From Hordeum vulgare subsp. vulgare (taxonomy: Eukaryota > Streptophyta > Magnoliopsida > Poales > Poaceae), in assembly GCF_904849725.1 (NCBI RefSeq), contig NC_058524.1, forward strand, positions 552,423,763 to 552,487,762: 64,000 bases of DNA, in the 5' to 3' direction. The notes below the pieces were generated by a model. The model did no database searches and was not told the DNA's origin. It saw only the letters and a list, made by a program, of their open reading frames with translations. Shown piece by piece: positions 20,672 through 31,847 of this stretch (positions within the stretch are counted from its first letter, which is position 1; every line of letters starts with the position of its first letter). Position numbers and translations under genes: made by a program.

Positions 20672-22233
20672 TGATACGTCTCCAACATATCTATAATATT
20701 TGATGGTTTCATGCTATTATCTTGTCAAACTTTGGACGTTTTGCATGCCTTTTATATATTTTTTGGGACAAACTTATTAACTCAGTGCCAAGTGCCAGTT
20801 CCTGTTTTTTCCATGTTTTTGACCCTTTTCAGAGGAGGATTTTGAACGGAGTCCAAACGGAGTAAAACTTCCGAAAATATTTTTTCCGGAACGGAAGAAG
20901 ATCGGGAGACTTGAGAACCAAGGCAGGGGGTCCTGAGGGACCCCACAAGCCCTCATGGCGCGGCCAGGGGTCCCACGCCGTCCAGGCTTGTGAGCTCCCT
21001 GGGCCACCTCTACCCTAGGTTTTGCGCCGATATATCCCCAAAAATTCCATAAAAAATCAGTAGATCATCAAAAGTACTTTTCCACCACCGCAAGCTTCTG
21101 TCTCCGCAAGATCCCATCTGGGGCACGTTCTGGTGCCCTGCCGGAGGGGGGATTCGGATACGGAGGGCTTCTTTATCAACACCATGACCTCTCCGATGAT
21201 GCGTGAGTAGTTCACCATAGACCTACGGGTCCATAGCTAGTAACTAGATGGCTTCTTCTCTCTCTTGGATCTTCAATACAAAGTTCTCCATGATCTTCAT
21301 GGAGATCTATCCGATGTAATCTTCTTTTGCGGTGTGTTTGTCGAGGTCCGATGAATTGTGAATTTATGATCAGATTATCTATGAATCTTATTTGAGTTTC
21401 TTCTGATCTCTCTTATGCATGATTTCATATCCTTGCAATTCTCTTTGAGTTGTGGGTTTTGTCTGGCCAACTAGATCTATGATTCTTGCAATGGGAGAAG
21501 TGCTTGGTTTTGGGTTCATACCGTGCGGTGACCTCACCAGTGACAGAAGGGGTAGCGAGGCACGCATCATGTTGTTGCCATCAAGGGTAAAAAGATGGGG
21601 GTTTCATCATTGGTTTGAGATTATCCCTCTACATCATGTCATCTTGCTTAAGGCGTTACTCTGTTCGTCATGAACTCAATACACTAGATGCATGCTGGAT
21701 AGCAGTCGATGTGTGGAGTAATAGTAGTAGATGCAGAAAGTATCAGTCTACTCGTCTCGGACGTGATGCCTATATGTATGATCATTGCCTTAGATATCGT
21801 CATGACTTTGCGTGGTTCTATCAATTGCTCGACAGTAATTTGTTCACCCACCGTAATACTTGCTATTTTGAGAGAAGCCTCTAGTGAACACTATGGCCCC
21901 CAGTGTCTACTCCACACCATATTTTCAGCCTTACCCTTTTTACTTCGTTGCACTTTCCGCCTTCAGATCTCACTTTGCAAACAATCTTGAAGGGATTGAC
22001 AACCCGTTTATAGCGTTGGGTGCAAGCTCTTTTGTGTTTGCGTAGGTACTCTGGACTTGACGAGATTCTCCTAGTGGATTGATACCTTGGTTCTCAAACT
22101 GAGGGAAATACTTACTGCTCCTGTGCTTCATCACCCTTTCCTCTTCAAGGGAAGAACCAACGCAAGCCCAAGAGACGATAGAAGGATCTCTGGCACCACT
22201 GCCGGTGAAGAACTTTTGTTGCCATGGTAGCCA
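20672..22233 (+). repeat. 3' LTR of the Athila-like element (about 1562 bp)
   Basis: Starts TGATACGTCTCCAAC after the polypurine tract and ends near gtagcca. It has the GC-rich block 'ggccaggggtcccacgcc' followed by 'aaaaattccataaaaaatcag', a recurring design in Athila-type LTRs of this window. No TATA box stands out beyond cgatatatcccc at about 21029. Confidence 0.82.
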
Positions 22234-23340
22234 CTGCTGTGTGAGCTCCTCTGGCTCCCACTGATAAACTGGCGTCTGGTTCTCGACTGGTGGCTCTGGC
22301 ACGGGCACCTGTGGTTGGGCTAAGCCCGAATATGCGTAGATGTCCGAGGGCATAATAATGTACCTACCTGCATGAAGATTTAACAAAGAAGGAGAAGGCA
22401 AAGTAATAGTCTCACGAGTACCCTGACTAAATACCAGGTTACAAATCATCCTTCTATTTATATCTCTATCAAGAAAGTCATGGCAAACCATGCTATCATA
22501 ATCTAGATATCTCTCGAGAAGAAGAATCTCTTCTTCCTCGTCCAGTCTAATAGGTATCTCAAAGTGTCTAGCAAGATGGGTAGCATAGATACCTCCATAG
22601 ACAACACCTTTAGAACGGTTCATGTTCAACCGTTGAGCTACTATAGTGCCCAAGCTATAAATTTTATCGTCATAAAGGGCTTCGCGCAGGACCACTAGAT
22701 CTGGGGAGCTAAGGAACCCAGCTTTCCCACGGCCAATCAAACATTTTCCCACAAATAGTGAGAATTACCGAATCACGGGAAAACGAATGCTAGCAGCTCT
22801 AGCGCAAGACACTCCTCTCTCCTCTCCTACAACAATTGTATCGATGAAAGCTTCCAAGTCCCGTGGACGAGGTTCATGAATATCCCCAACAAAAGGAAAT
22901 TTGAAAACATTGCAAAAATCCTGGAGTGACATGCGCTGGGGGATATCATAAAGTTTGAACTCAACCATGGGAGGATTCTTCCTCGGATAGAAGTTAAAGC
23001 TTTGTACGAAGATATTAGTGAGGAGGAGGTATTGCAGACACTTATCTTCAACGAAGGAGGTAAGACCTGCGTTCTCCACCAAGTGATAAAAGTCCTCATG
23101 AAGTCCGGTGGCGCGTAAGAACACATCGCTTGGCCATTCGCACGCTCGAACTTCTACGACTCGAGGGACCGGATACTTGGGCTTATTTTCACTCCCATCC
23201 TCCTTGGGGTCACGGCTTGAAGAGCCTCTTAAGAACCTCCTCATATTTTCCTTTTCCAATCTCTGAAAATTTCTGAATTTTTTAGTGACTCTAAGGAAAA
23301 GTGAACAAGGCTGAACAAAACTCATAGCAACTACTCCCAC
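22234..23340 (-). pseudogene. Athila ORF-1/env-position-like protein (PF03078-like), truncated
   Basis: On the minus strand an open frame starts at 23340 and reads through a basic N-terminus to a conserved globular part: CEWPSDVFLRATGLHEDFYH, FNFYPRKNPPMVEFKLYDIP and MSLQDFCNVFKFPFVGDI. TAA at 22767-22765 interrupts it, but the same frame continues (FSLFVGKCLIGRGKAGFLSS, KGVVYGGIYATHLARHFEIP) to 22234. There the plus-strand element cuts it, and any further residues encoded to 21970 belong to that element's LTR. These segments resemble the ATHILA ORF family proteins that many grass Athila-type elements carry downstream of pol. The function is unknown; older literature compares the position to env. 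The stop most likely replaced a Tyr codon (TAC/TAT to TAA). Confidence 0.7.
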
Positions 23341-23371
23341 AAGTGCCTAGAGGCCATATTACGCATCAAAA

Positions 23372-24041
23372 CTACTTGGGACCAGCTAAAATTAGCATGC
23401 AGAGCTCAAGAACAGGGTCACCAAGGCAGAAAAAATACGCGAAGTATAAGGCACTAGAGCAAAAACTAATTGGACCAATGGAGGAGTCACTTACCAAGGA
23501 GTAATTTCCCCAAAACAGTTCGGAGAATGGTGCTTTGAGCAAGGAGATCGAAAATCCCAGCATGAGGAGCAAGAACACGGGTTTGAGTTGCGAAACAATT
23601 TTTTGTGGAGGTAGGAGAAGTGGATGAGAGCTAGAATGAGTGGAGGGTGTGAACGTGGGCCCCACAAGCCTGGTAGGCACGGCCAGGGGGTGTCCGCGCC
23701 TCCACGGCTTGTGGCCCACTGGTGCAGCCCCCAGACTAGCTCTTGTCCCAGTATTTTTCAAAAATTCCAGAAAAAATCATACTTGATTTTCAGGACGTTC
23801 GGAGAACTTCTATTTTTAGGGTACTTTTCGACGGGACGCTAAACAGAAAATAGGGAAAACTAAGCTAAATCTATCACTTTTCTTCTAAGCACCCGAAGGT
23901 GAAAGCTTGGAACAGAGGTTTGTGACTCCTCGATTCATCCATCTCATGGTCATCGAAAGAAATCCGTCAATGAGGATGATCAAGTCTCCTTGACAAACTT
24001 TTCCGAATTGCAAAAGAGAATGGAGAATTTTCGAATAGTCA
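23372..24041 (-). other. Spacer with an LTR-like fragment where polymerase is missing
   Basis: No convincing gene. The part at about 23640-23830 reads 'ggcttgtggcccactgg...aaaattccagaaaaaatca...ttttcagg.cgttcggagaacttctattt'. This closely matches the element's own LTR at about 27990-28110, in the same orientation. It may mark the recombination point that removed pol. Confidence 0.55.
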
Positions 24042-24806
24042 CTAGGTTACCTCAATGGGGATGTGTATCTCCCCAACAAGCAAATCATACTTCATCTTAA
24101 CAGGAGGAATAAGGCATTCAAAGCTCCCAATAAGAATCGATGAAGTTTTTTCGATAGCATTGATGCAATGTACTCGATATTGTTTCTTCGGAAAGTGCAC
24201 CATATGCTCATTACCGTTGACATGGAAAGTGACATTGCCTTTGTTGCAATCTATAACAGCCCCTGCGGTGTTTAAAAAGGGTCTTCCGAGGATGACTGCT
24301 ATGGCATCGTCCTCGGGAATATCCAAAATAACAAAGTTTGTTAAGATAGTGACGTTAGCAACCACAATAGGCACATCCTCGCAAACACCGATAGGGAAAG
24401 CAGTTGATTTGTCGGCCATTTGCAGAGAGATTTCAGTGGGTGTCAACTTATCCAGTTCAAGTCTACGATAAAGAGAAAGAGGCATAACACTAACACCGGC
24501 TCCAAGGTCGCATAGAGCAGTTCTAACGTAGTTACCTTTAATGGAGCAAGGTATAGTGGGCACAGAGGGATCACCTAGTTTCTTAGGAGTTCCACCATTG
24601 AAGGTATAATTAGCGAGCATGGTGGAAATCTCAACCTTATGTATCTTCCTCTTATTAGTAACAATATCCTTTATGTACTTAGCATACGGAGACATTTTGA
24701 GCATATCCGTCAAACGCATTTGCAGGAAGACAGGTCTGATCATTTCAACGAAGCGCTCAAAGTCCTCATCATCCTTTTTCTTGGATGGTTTGGGAGGAAA
24801 GGGCAT
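24042..24806 (-). pseudogene. Aspartic protease (gag C-terminal part) of the minus-strand Athila-like element
   Basis: Open minus frame of about 254 residues. It starts with the gag linker (FPPKPSKKKDDEDFERFVEM), then MLANYTFNGGTPKKLGDPS, the protease active-site region RTALCDLGAGVSVMPLSLYR, and the second block DAIAVILGRPFLNTAGAVID. The active site thus has D-L-G-A where typical proteases have D-T/S-G, the same as in the plus-strand relative at 17570. The upstream gag lies in another frame (shift near 24800-24880), so no continuous polyprotein can be made. Confidence 0.82.
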
Positions 24807-26710
24807 GGGTTTCTGAACCCATGGCTCCCTTTCTTTACCATGCTTCCTAGCAGCGAAGTCATTTTATCGTATCTCTGATTCTTAGGCTGCGGGTTCTCAA
24901 GATCAACTGGTTCAATCTCCACATCCTTATCATTGCTAGGTTGAGCACCTTCCTGAACATCACTATTGATATTATAATTAGGCTGATGTTCATCACCAGA
25001 TTGTGTTTCAGCATCAGAGACAGAGACATCGTTTGGACTCTCAGGTGTAGCAGCAATATGGTTGCTAGCGTGCAGGTTCCTATCATCTTTCTTCTTCTCT
25101 CTAGGATGACTAGGTGCATCAGTGCTAACTCCTTGAGAATCTTGTTCAATTCTCTTCGGATGACCCTCAGGATACAAGGGTTCCTGGGTCATTCTACCGC
25201 CTCTAGTGATGACTCTAACGGAATTGTCATTCAACTCATTGAGCAAGTCATTCTGAGCTTTAAGTACTTGTTCTACCTGAGTAGTAACCACAGAGGCATG
25301 TTTACTCAGAAGTTTAAGATCATTGACGTTTCTGTCCACACAAGCACTTAAATGACTAAGCATACGAGCATTCTGTTCCAATTGTCTGCTAACATAATCA
25401 TTGAAACTTTGTTGTTTGGCAACGAAGTTATCAAATTCACTCCAGGCATAAGCTAGCAGGTTTATCAAAAGGAATATCACTCTCGTCAAACCTATGCAGA
25501 GAATTCACTTCTACTACCTCTGTCGGGTTATCAAGACCATGGATCTCTTCGATAGGTGGTAGATTTTTGACATCTTCAGATTTAATGCCTTTCTCTCGCA
25601 TAGATTTCTTAGCTTCTTGCATATCTTCAGGAGTGTGGAATAGAATACCTCTTTTCTTTGGAGTTGGCTTAGGAGGTGGTTCGGGAATAGTCCAAGCATT
25701 CTCATTGCACAAGATATTATTCAGCAGAATCTCAGCTTGTTCTACAGTTCATTCTTTAAAAACACAACCAGCACAACTGTCTAGGTGGTCTTAGAAGCAT
25801 CGGTAAGTCCATTATAGAAGATATCAAGTATTTCATTCTTCTCCAGAGGGTGATCAGGCAAAGCATTCAACAGCTGGACGAGCCTCCCCCAAGGTTGTGG
25901 GAGACTCTCTTCTTCAGCTTGAGCAAAGTTGTATATTTCCTGCAAGGAAGCTTGCTTCTTATGGGCAGGGATTATTTTTCCAGAGAAGTAGTAGACCATA
26001 TCCTGGGGGCTACGCACACAACCAGGAGCAAGAGAAGTGAACCAGGTCTTAGCATCATCCTTTAGCGAGAAAGGAAACAGCTTGAGGATATAGTAGTGGC
26101 GGATCTTTTCCTCACTAGTGAATAGGGTGGCTATATCGTGCAGTTTGGTAAGATGGGCTACAACCGTTTCAGACTCATAACCGTGAAAAGGATCAGATTC
26201 GACCAGAGTGATTAACTCAGGGTTGATAGAGAATTCATAATCCTTATCGGTCACAAAGATAGGCGAAGTAGCAAACTTCGGGTCGTATTTCGTCCTAGCG
26301 TTCAAAGATTTTTCTTTCCACTTGAGCAGTAATTTCTCAACATCATAGCTATCCTTACACGCAAGAAAATCCTCAGCTATCTCTCCCTCCATAACATAAT
26401 GCTCAGGCATAATAGGCAATTCAGGCATAATAGCAGGTTCTACTTCAATAGTATCAAAAGTTTCAGAAGTATCATCACATCTAGCAGCAACTCTAGCAAT
26501 TTGTGCATTAAGGAATGCACCTAGTGGCAAAGCAGTATCAAGCATAGCATCATGAGGAAAAGCAGTATCAAGCATAGCATCATCATAAGCATCATGGACA
26601 TCAGAAGTAGCATCATCAAGCACAGGCGACATATCAAGATTTCTAGCAGGAGGTGATGTCGCAAACTTACTCATAACTGAAGGTGAATCAAGTGCAGAGC
26701 TAGATGGCAA
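24807..26710 (-). pseudogene. Gag of the minus-strand Athila-like element
   Basis: ATG at 26710, soon after the primer site. The first 309 codons are open to 25781 and hold a capsid-type gag domain: KIRHYYILKLFPFSLKDDAK, TWFTSLAPGCV, EEESLPQPWGRLVQLL. Then stops and shifts occur (TGA or TAG at about 25783 and 25750, frame changes near 25720, 25480 and 24880). The middle (PPPKPTPKKRGILFHTPEDM) and a helical stretch at 25430-25200 (AKQQSFNDYVSRQLEQNARM, VTTQVEQVLKAQNDLLNEL) are still readable, followed by an acidic Asn/Asp-rich region. It is a decayed but complete gag; no CCHC knuckle is seen. Confidence 0.82.
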
Positions 26711-26824
26711 TTCCTTACCTGTCCTCGTTGTGGAGGGCTAGACTTTAGTTCTTGGATCTATCGGATTCCTCATAGTGATCAGCAAACGTAAATCCCAAGT
26801 GACTCAGAGAATATAGCTCTGCCT

Positions 26825-26841
26825 CCCTGGCAACGGCGCCA
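26825..26841 (-). other. Primer binding site of the minus-strand Athila-like element
   Basis: On the minus strand TGGCGCCGTTGCCAGGG, six bases after the LTR end (caagaca then tttttc). It fixes the direction of the element. Confidence 0.8.
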
Positions 26842-26847
26842 GAAAAA

Positions 26848-28236
26848 TGTCTTGATAACCCACAAGTATAGGGGATCGTAACAGTTTTTGAGGGTAGAGT
26901 ATTCAACCCAAATTTATTGATTCGACTCAAGGGGAAGAGAAAGAATATTCTAAAGTATTAGCAGCTAAGTTGTCAATTCAACCACACCTGAAATATTTAG
27001 TGTCTGCAGCAAAGTATCAGTAGCAAAGTAGGGTGATAGCAGCAATAGCAACAGTAACTAGTAGCAGCAGAGTAACATTAGTAGAAACAGAGTAACAGTA
27101 GCAGCAGTGACAGCAGTAGCGGCAAAGTAACGTAGCAAGGACTAGTAGTAAAAGACTCGTAGGCATTGGATCGGTGATGGATGATTATGCCGGATGTGAT
27201 TCATCATGTAACAGCTATAACACGGAGAGATATGTAACTAGCTCCCGTTCGTCAATCTAATGTAGGCATGTATTCCGTATGTAGTCATACTTGCTTAGGG
27301 AAAAGAACTTGCATGACATTTATTGTCCATCCCTCCCGTGGCAGCAGGGTCCTAATGGAACCTACAGGATATTAAGGTTCTCCTTTTAATAAAGAACCGG
27401 ACCAACGCATTAACACTTGGTGAATACATGGACTCCTCATACTATGGTCATCTCCGGGAGTGGTTCCGACTATTGTCACTCTGGGGTTGCCGGGTCATAA
27501 CACATAGTAGGTGACTACAACTTGCAAGATAGGATCTAAAACACACATATATTGGCAACAACATAATAGGTTCAGATCTGAAATCATGGCACTCGGGCCC
27601 TAGTGACAAGCATTAAGCATGGCAAAGTTGTGGCAACATCAATCTCAGAACATAGTGGATACTAGGGATCAATCCCCGTCAAAGCTAACTCGATTACATG
27701 ATAGATCTCATCCAACTCATCATCGTCCAGCAAGCCTACGATGAGATTACTAACGAACGGTGGAGAGCATCATGGAATTGGCGATGAAGGAAGGTTGATG
27801 ATGACGATGGCGACGATTTCTCCTCTCCGGAGCCCAGAACGGACTCCAGATCAGCCCTCCAGATGAAGAATAGGAGGTGGCGGCGCCTCCGTATCGTAAA
27901 ACGCGATGAACTCTTCTCCTTGATTTTTTCCGAGCGAGACAGACTAAATAGAGCTGAGATTGGAGGCGGTGGCGCAACGTGCGCCTCCTCGGCTTGTGGC
28001 CCACTGGCTCACCTCCTCCGGTGGATCTTTGCGCGTGTATTTTTCATTAATTCCAGAAAAATTCTCCGTAAATTTTCAGGTCATTCCGAGAACTTTTATT
28101 TCAGCAAAAAAACAACACCATGACAATTCTGCTGAAAACATCATTAGTCCAGGTTAGTTCCATTCAAATCATGCAAATTAGAGTCCAAAACAAGGGAAAA
28201 AGAGTTCAGAAAAGTAGATACGACAGAGACGTATCA
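26848..28236 (-). repeat. 5' LTR of the minus-strand Athila-like element (1389 bp)
   Basis: On the minus strand it starts TGATACGTCTCTGTCG at 28236 and ends TTATCAAGACA at 26848. It contains an AGC/AGT-rich low-complexity stretch at about 27020-27150. Right of 28236 the sequence changes to a copia LTR. Confidence 0.85.
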
Positions 28237-29133
28237 GTAACCGAAGGTTGTTTGGAGTCCCGGGTGAGATCACAGACGTCACGAGGGTTTCCGGAATGGT
28301 CCGGAAACGAAGATTGATATATAGGATGGTTTCATTTGGTCACCGGAAAGATTTCGGGCATTACCGAGAGTGTACCGGGAGTGATGAATGGGTTCCGGGT
28401 TTTCACCGTGAGGGGCCCACCCACCCAGGAGTGAACCCAATAGCCCTAGGTTGGCACACCAGCCCTTAGTGGGCTCGTGAGGCCAGCCCAAGTGAGCTAT
28501 GGTGCCACAAGAAGAAAAAGCAAAGAAAAAAAGGGGAGGTGGGAAGGAAGGAGGGGACTCCTTCCCCAAACCGAATTGGGGTGGGAGTCCACCTCCTCCT
28601 CTCTCGGCCGGCGCCCTTGGGGCTCCCTTGAGCCCCAAGGCTAGCCCCTCCCCTCCTCCTATATATACTAGAGGTTTTAGGGTTTTTAGGACACAACTTT
28701 GCCACGTGCAACACAAACCTATACCTCGTAGTTCTTCCGCTAGATCGGATTTCTGCGGAACTCGGGAGGAGCCCTGCACGAATAGATCATCACCATCACC
28801 GGCGCGTCATCACGCTGCCGGAGAACTCATCTACTTCCCCAGCTCTCTTGCTGGATCAAGAAGGCAGAGACCGTCATCAAGCTGTACGTGTGCTGAACGC
28901 GGAGGTGCCGTCCGTTTGGTGCTAGATCGGGACGGATCGTGGGACGAATCGTGGGACGACGGTGATTTTAATCACAAAGCTGTACCACTACATCAACTGC
29001 GTTTCTTAACGCTTCCCGCTTAGCGATCTATAAGGGTATGTGGATCCGATCTCCCTCTCGTAGATGAACATCACCATGATAGGTCTTCTTGTGCGTAGGA
29101 AATTTTTTGTTTCCCATGCAACGTTCCCCATCA
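28237..29133 (+). repeat. Right part of the copia 5' LTR
   Basis: Colinear with 48211-49113 of the 3' LTR. TATA box at 28660-28667 (TATATATA). Ends ttccccatca, then the primer site. The left part is beyond the Athila-like insertion, outside the window. Confidence 0.88.
28660..28667 (+). promoter_or_regulatory. TATA box of the copia 5' LTR
   Basis: TATATATA followed by ctagaggttttaggg, as in the 3' LTR. Confidence 0.65.
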
Positions 29134-29134
29134 G

Positions 29135-29147
29135 TGGCATCATGAGC
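29135..29147 (+). other. Primer binding site of the copia element
   Basis: TGGCATCATGAGC, a variant of the TGGTATCAGAGC primer site that pairs with initiator tRNA-Met. Confidence 0.75.
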
Positions 29148-30387
29148 TAGGTTCATGCGTAGATGTAATCTCGAGTAGAACACAATTTTTTTTGTGGGCG
29201 TTGATGTTCGATTTGCTGCCCTACTTAGTCTTTTCTAGATTCGGCGGTATTGTTGGATTGAAGCGGCCCGGACCAACATTACTCGTACGCTTACGAGAGA
29301 CCGGTTTCATCGACCAACATGCATCTCGTGTCATAAAGATGATTGGCGGGTGTTGGTTTCTTCAACTTTAGTTGAATTGGATTTGACCAAGGCGGTCCTT
29401 GGAGAGAGGTTAAATGGCAATTTTCACATCTCCATTGTGGTTTTTGCGTAAGTAAGATGCGACCATACTAGATACCCATAGCAGCCATGTAAAACATGCA
29501 ACAACAAATTAGAGGACATATAACTTGTTTTTGCAGGGTATGCTTGTGATGTGATATGGCCAAAGACATGATGTGATATATTGGATGTATGAGATGATCA
29601 TGTTGTAATAGTTAATACCGACTTGCACGTCGATGCTACGACAACCGGCACGAGCCATATGGTTGTCTCTAAACTAACGTTTGTGTTTGCAGATGTGTTT
29701 ACTATATTGCTAGGTTGTAGCTTTAGTAGTAATCGCATAGATAGCACGACAACCTCGATGGCGGCACGATGATGGAGATCATGGTGTGGTGCCGGTGACA
29801 AGAAGATCATGCCGGTGCTTTGGTGATGGAGATCAAGAAGCACAAGATCATGGCCATATCATGTCACTTATGAATTGCATGTGATGTTAATCCTTTTATG
29901 CACCTTATCTTGCTTAGAACCACGATAGCATTATAAGGTTATCCCTCACTAAAATTTCAAGATAAAATTGTGTTCTCCCCGACTGTGCACCGTTGCGACA
30001 GTTCGTCATTTCGAGACACCACGTGATGATCGGGTGTGATAGACTTAACGTTCACATACAACGGGTGCAAAACAGTTGCACACGCGGAACACTCATGTTA
30101 AACTTGACGAGCCTAGCTTGTGCAAACATGGCCTCGGAATACTAGAGACAGAAAGTTCGAGCATGGATCGTATAGTTGATATGATTAGCATAGAGATGTT
30201 TACTACTGAAACTATAGTCAACTCACGTGATGATCGGACTTGAGTTAGTGAATTTGGATCATGCCACACTCAAGTAACTAGAGGGATGTCTATTTGAGTG
30301 GGAGTTTATTAGTAATTTGACTAGTTAAACTTTAATTGTCTTGAACATAGTCTAAGTCCACTTTGCAATATTTTATGTTGTAGATCA
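29148..30387 (+). other. Untranslated leader of the copia element
   Basis: About 1.24 kb without an open frame, repeated at 49128-50068 with about 95% similarity by eye. Leaders of BARE/Angela elements are this long and hold packaging and dimerization signals. I cannot place these here. Confidence 0.75.
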
Positions 30388-31326
30388 ATGGCTCACACAG
30401 TAGCAACCCTGAATTTCAATACGTTCCTAGAGAAAGCTAAGTTGAAAGATGATGGAAGGAACTTTGTAGACTGGGCACGTAATCTTAGGCTCATCCTACA
30501 AGCTGGGAAAAAGAATTATGTCCTTGATGCTGCGCTAGGAGATGAACGACCCGCTATGTCTGACCGATGTTTTAATGCTTGGCAATCGCGCAAGGAGGAC
30601 TACTCAGTAGTTCAATGTGCAGTCTCGTATGGCTTAGAACCGGGAGTTCAACGATGTTTTGAGCGTCATGGAGCATATGAGATGTTCCAGGAGTTGAAAT
30701 TTATCTTTCAGAAGAAAGCCCAGATTGAGAGGTATGAGACCTCCGATAAATTCTATGCTTGCAAGATGGAGGAGAATTCGTGTGTCAGTAAACATGTGCT
30801 CAAAATGTCTGGGTACTCAAACCATCTAGCTGAGCTGTGGATTGGACTCCAGCAAGAGGCTATCACTGACAGAACTCGTCAATCACTGCCACCAAGCTAT
30901 AAGAGCTTTGTGTTGAACTGTAACATCTAAGGGATAAACAAGTCACCCGGCGAGTTATTCGCGATGTTGAAAGTCGCAGAGTCAGAACTCCGGAAAGAGC
31001 ATCAAGTGTTGATGGTCATTAAGGCCACTGGTTTCAAGAGAAACGGCAAAGGCAAGAAGGGTAACTCCAAGAAGAGCGGCAAAACTGTTGCCAATCCGAC
31101 GAAGAAACCCAAGGCTGGACCTAAGCCGGAAATAGAGTGCTATTATTACAAGGGGATGGGTCACTGGAAGCGCAACTGCCCCAAGTATTTGGCTGATAAG
31201 AAGGCGGCCAAAGAAAAATCAGGTATATGTGATATACATGTTATTGATGTGTACTTAACCAACTCTCGTAGTGGTGGCTCGGTATTTGATACTGGTTTTG
31301 TTGCTCATATTTGCAATTCGAAGTAG
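30388..31326 (+). pseudogene. gag: Gag of the copia element, with a mutated zinc knuckle
   Basis: ATG at 30388 (MAHTVATLNFNTFLEKAKL). The capsid part (NFVDWARNLRLILQAGKKNY, AYEMFQELKFIFQKKAQIER) is open for 180 codons to TAA 30928-30930. The same frame then runs on through a Lys-rich region to the zinc knuckle at about 31138. This reads C-YYY-KGMGHWKRN-C: the second Cys of the CX2CX4HX4C motif is Tyr, as from TGC to TAC. The protease active site follows as VFDTGFVAHICNS (DTG kept). TAG at 31324-31326 ends it. Role: coat and RNA binding in the particle. The copy is dead because of the stop and the lost Cys. Confidence 0.86.
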
Positions 31327-31847
31327 GAACTGCGGAATAAACGAAGGCTGATGAAGGATGAAGTGACGATGCGCGTGGGAAATGGTTCCAAGGTTCATGC
31401 AATCACCATCGACATAGTCTCACTTTAGTTACCATCAGGATTAATTATCAACTTAAATAATTGTTATTTAGTGCCTGCGTTAAGCATGAACACTATATCT
31501 AGATCTTGTTTATAGCGAGACGGTTACTCATTTAAGTCAGAGAATAATTGTTGTTCTATTTTTATGAGTAATATCTTTCATGGTCATTTACCCAATGTGA
31601 GAGGTTTGTTCATATTGGATCTTGATTGTGATAACACACATATACATAACATTGAGACCAAAAGATGTAGAGTTAACAATGATAGCGCCACGTTTTTGTG
31701 GCACTGCCGCTTAGGTCATATTGGAGTAAAGCGCATGAAGAAACTCCATACCGATGGGCTTTTGGAGTCACTTGATTTTGAATCACTTGACACGTGCGAA
31801 CCATGCCTCATGGGCAAGATGACTAAGACTCTGTTCTCCGGAACAAT
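31327..31847 (+). pseudogene. Protease end and integrase N-terminal domain of the copia element
   Basis: Same frame as gag, with TAG at 31426 and 31513. The GAG-pre-integrase/zinc-binding part is clear at 31690-31840: LWHCRLGHIGVKRMKKLH, then CEPCLMGKMTK (HHCC). At 31845-31847 the CACTA element starts after AAT. The coding sequence resumes in frame at 44753. Confidence 0.85.

Larger units (their letters stand above)
15536..22233 (+). mobile_element. Athila-like gypsy element with gag-protease only (Sabrina-like, non-autonomous)
   Basis: In the window are the last ~150 bp of its 5' LTR, primer site, gag-protease, a 2.7 kb non-coding region, polypurine tract and the complete 3' LTR. The first part of its 5' LTR lies left of the window, because the copia element inserted there. 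No reverse transcriptase, RNase H or integrase is found between protease (17977) and the 3' LTR (20672). It therefore had to borrow these from a relative. The overlapping LTR parts (15541-15680 and 22084-22223) differ at about 3 of 145 bases. The family name is tentative, from the LTR start TGATACGTCTCCAAC and the gag tail. Confidence 0.82.
22234..28236 (-). mobile_element. Athila-like gypsy element on the minus strand, lacking reverse transcriptase and integrase
   Basis: Read from right to left: 5' LTR (28236-26848), primer site, gag, protease, a short spacer, and an Athila-type ORF that is cut at 22233 by the plus-strand Athila-like element. Its 3' part and 3' LTR lie left of the window. 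Between protease (24042) and the next ORF (23340) there are only 700 bases, so polymerase, RNase H and integrase are missing. It sits inside the 5' LTR of the copia element at 28237 (expected 5-bp duplication GTAAC, partner off-window). Confidence 0.83.

Noticed and set aside
21970..22233. C-terminal extension of the minus Athila ORF into the neighbouring LTR
   Set aside because: The frame just stays open through the LTR of the inserted plus-strand element; chimeric reading.
28279..29023. Open frames in the copia LTR (and the matching ones at 48317-48911)
   Set aside because: Lie in LTR regulatory sequence, occur in the wrong strand or span the TATA box; not coding in this family.
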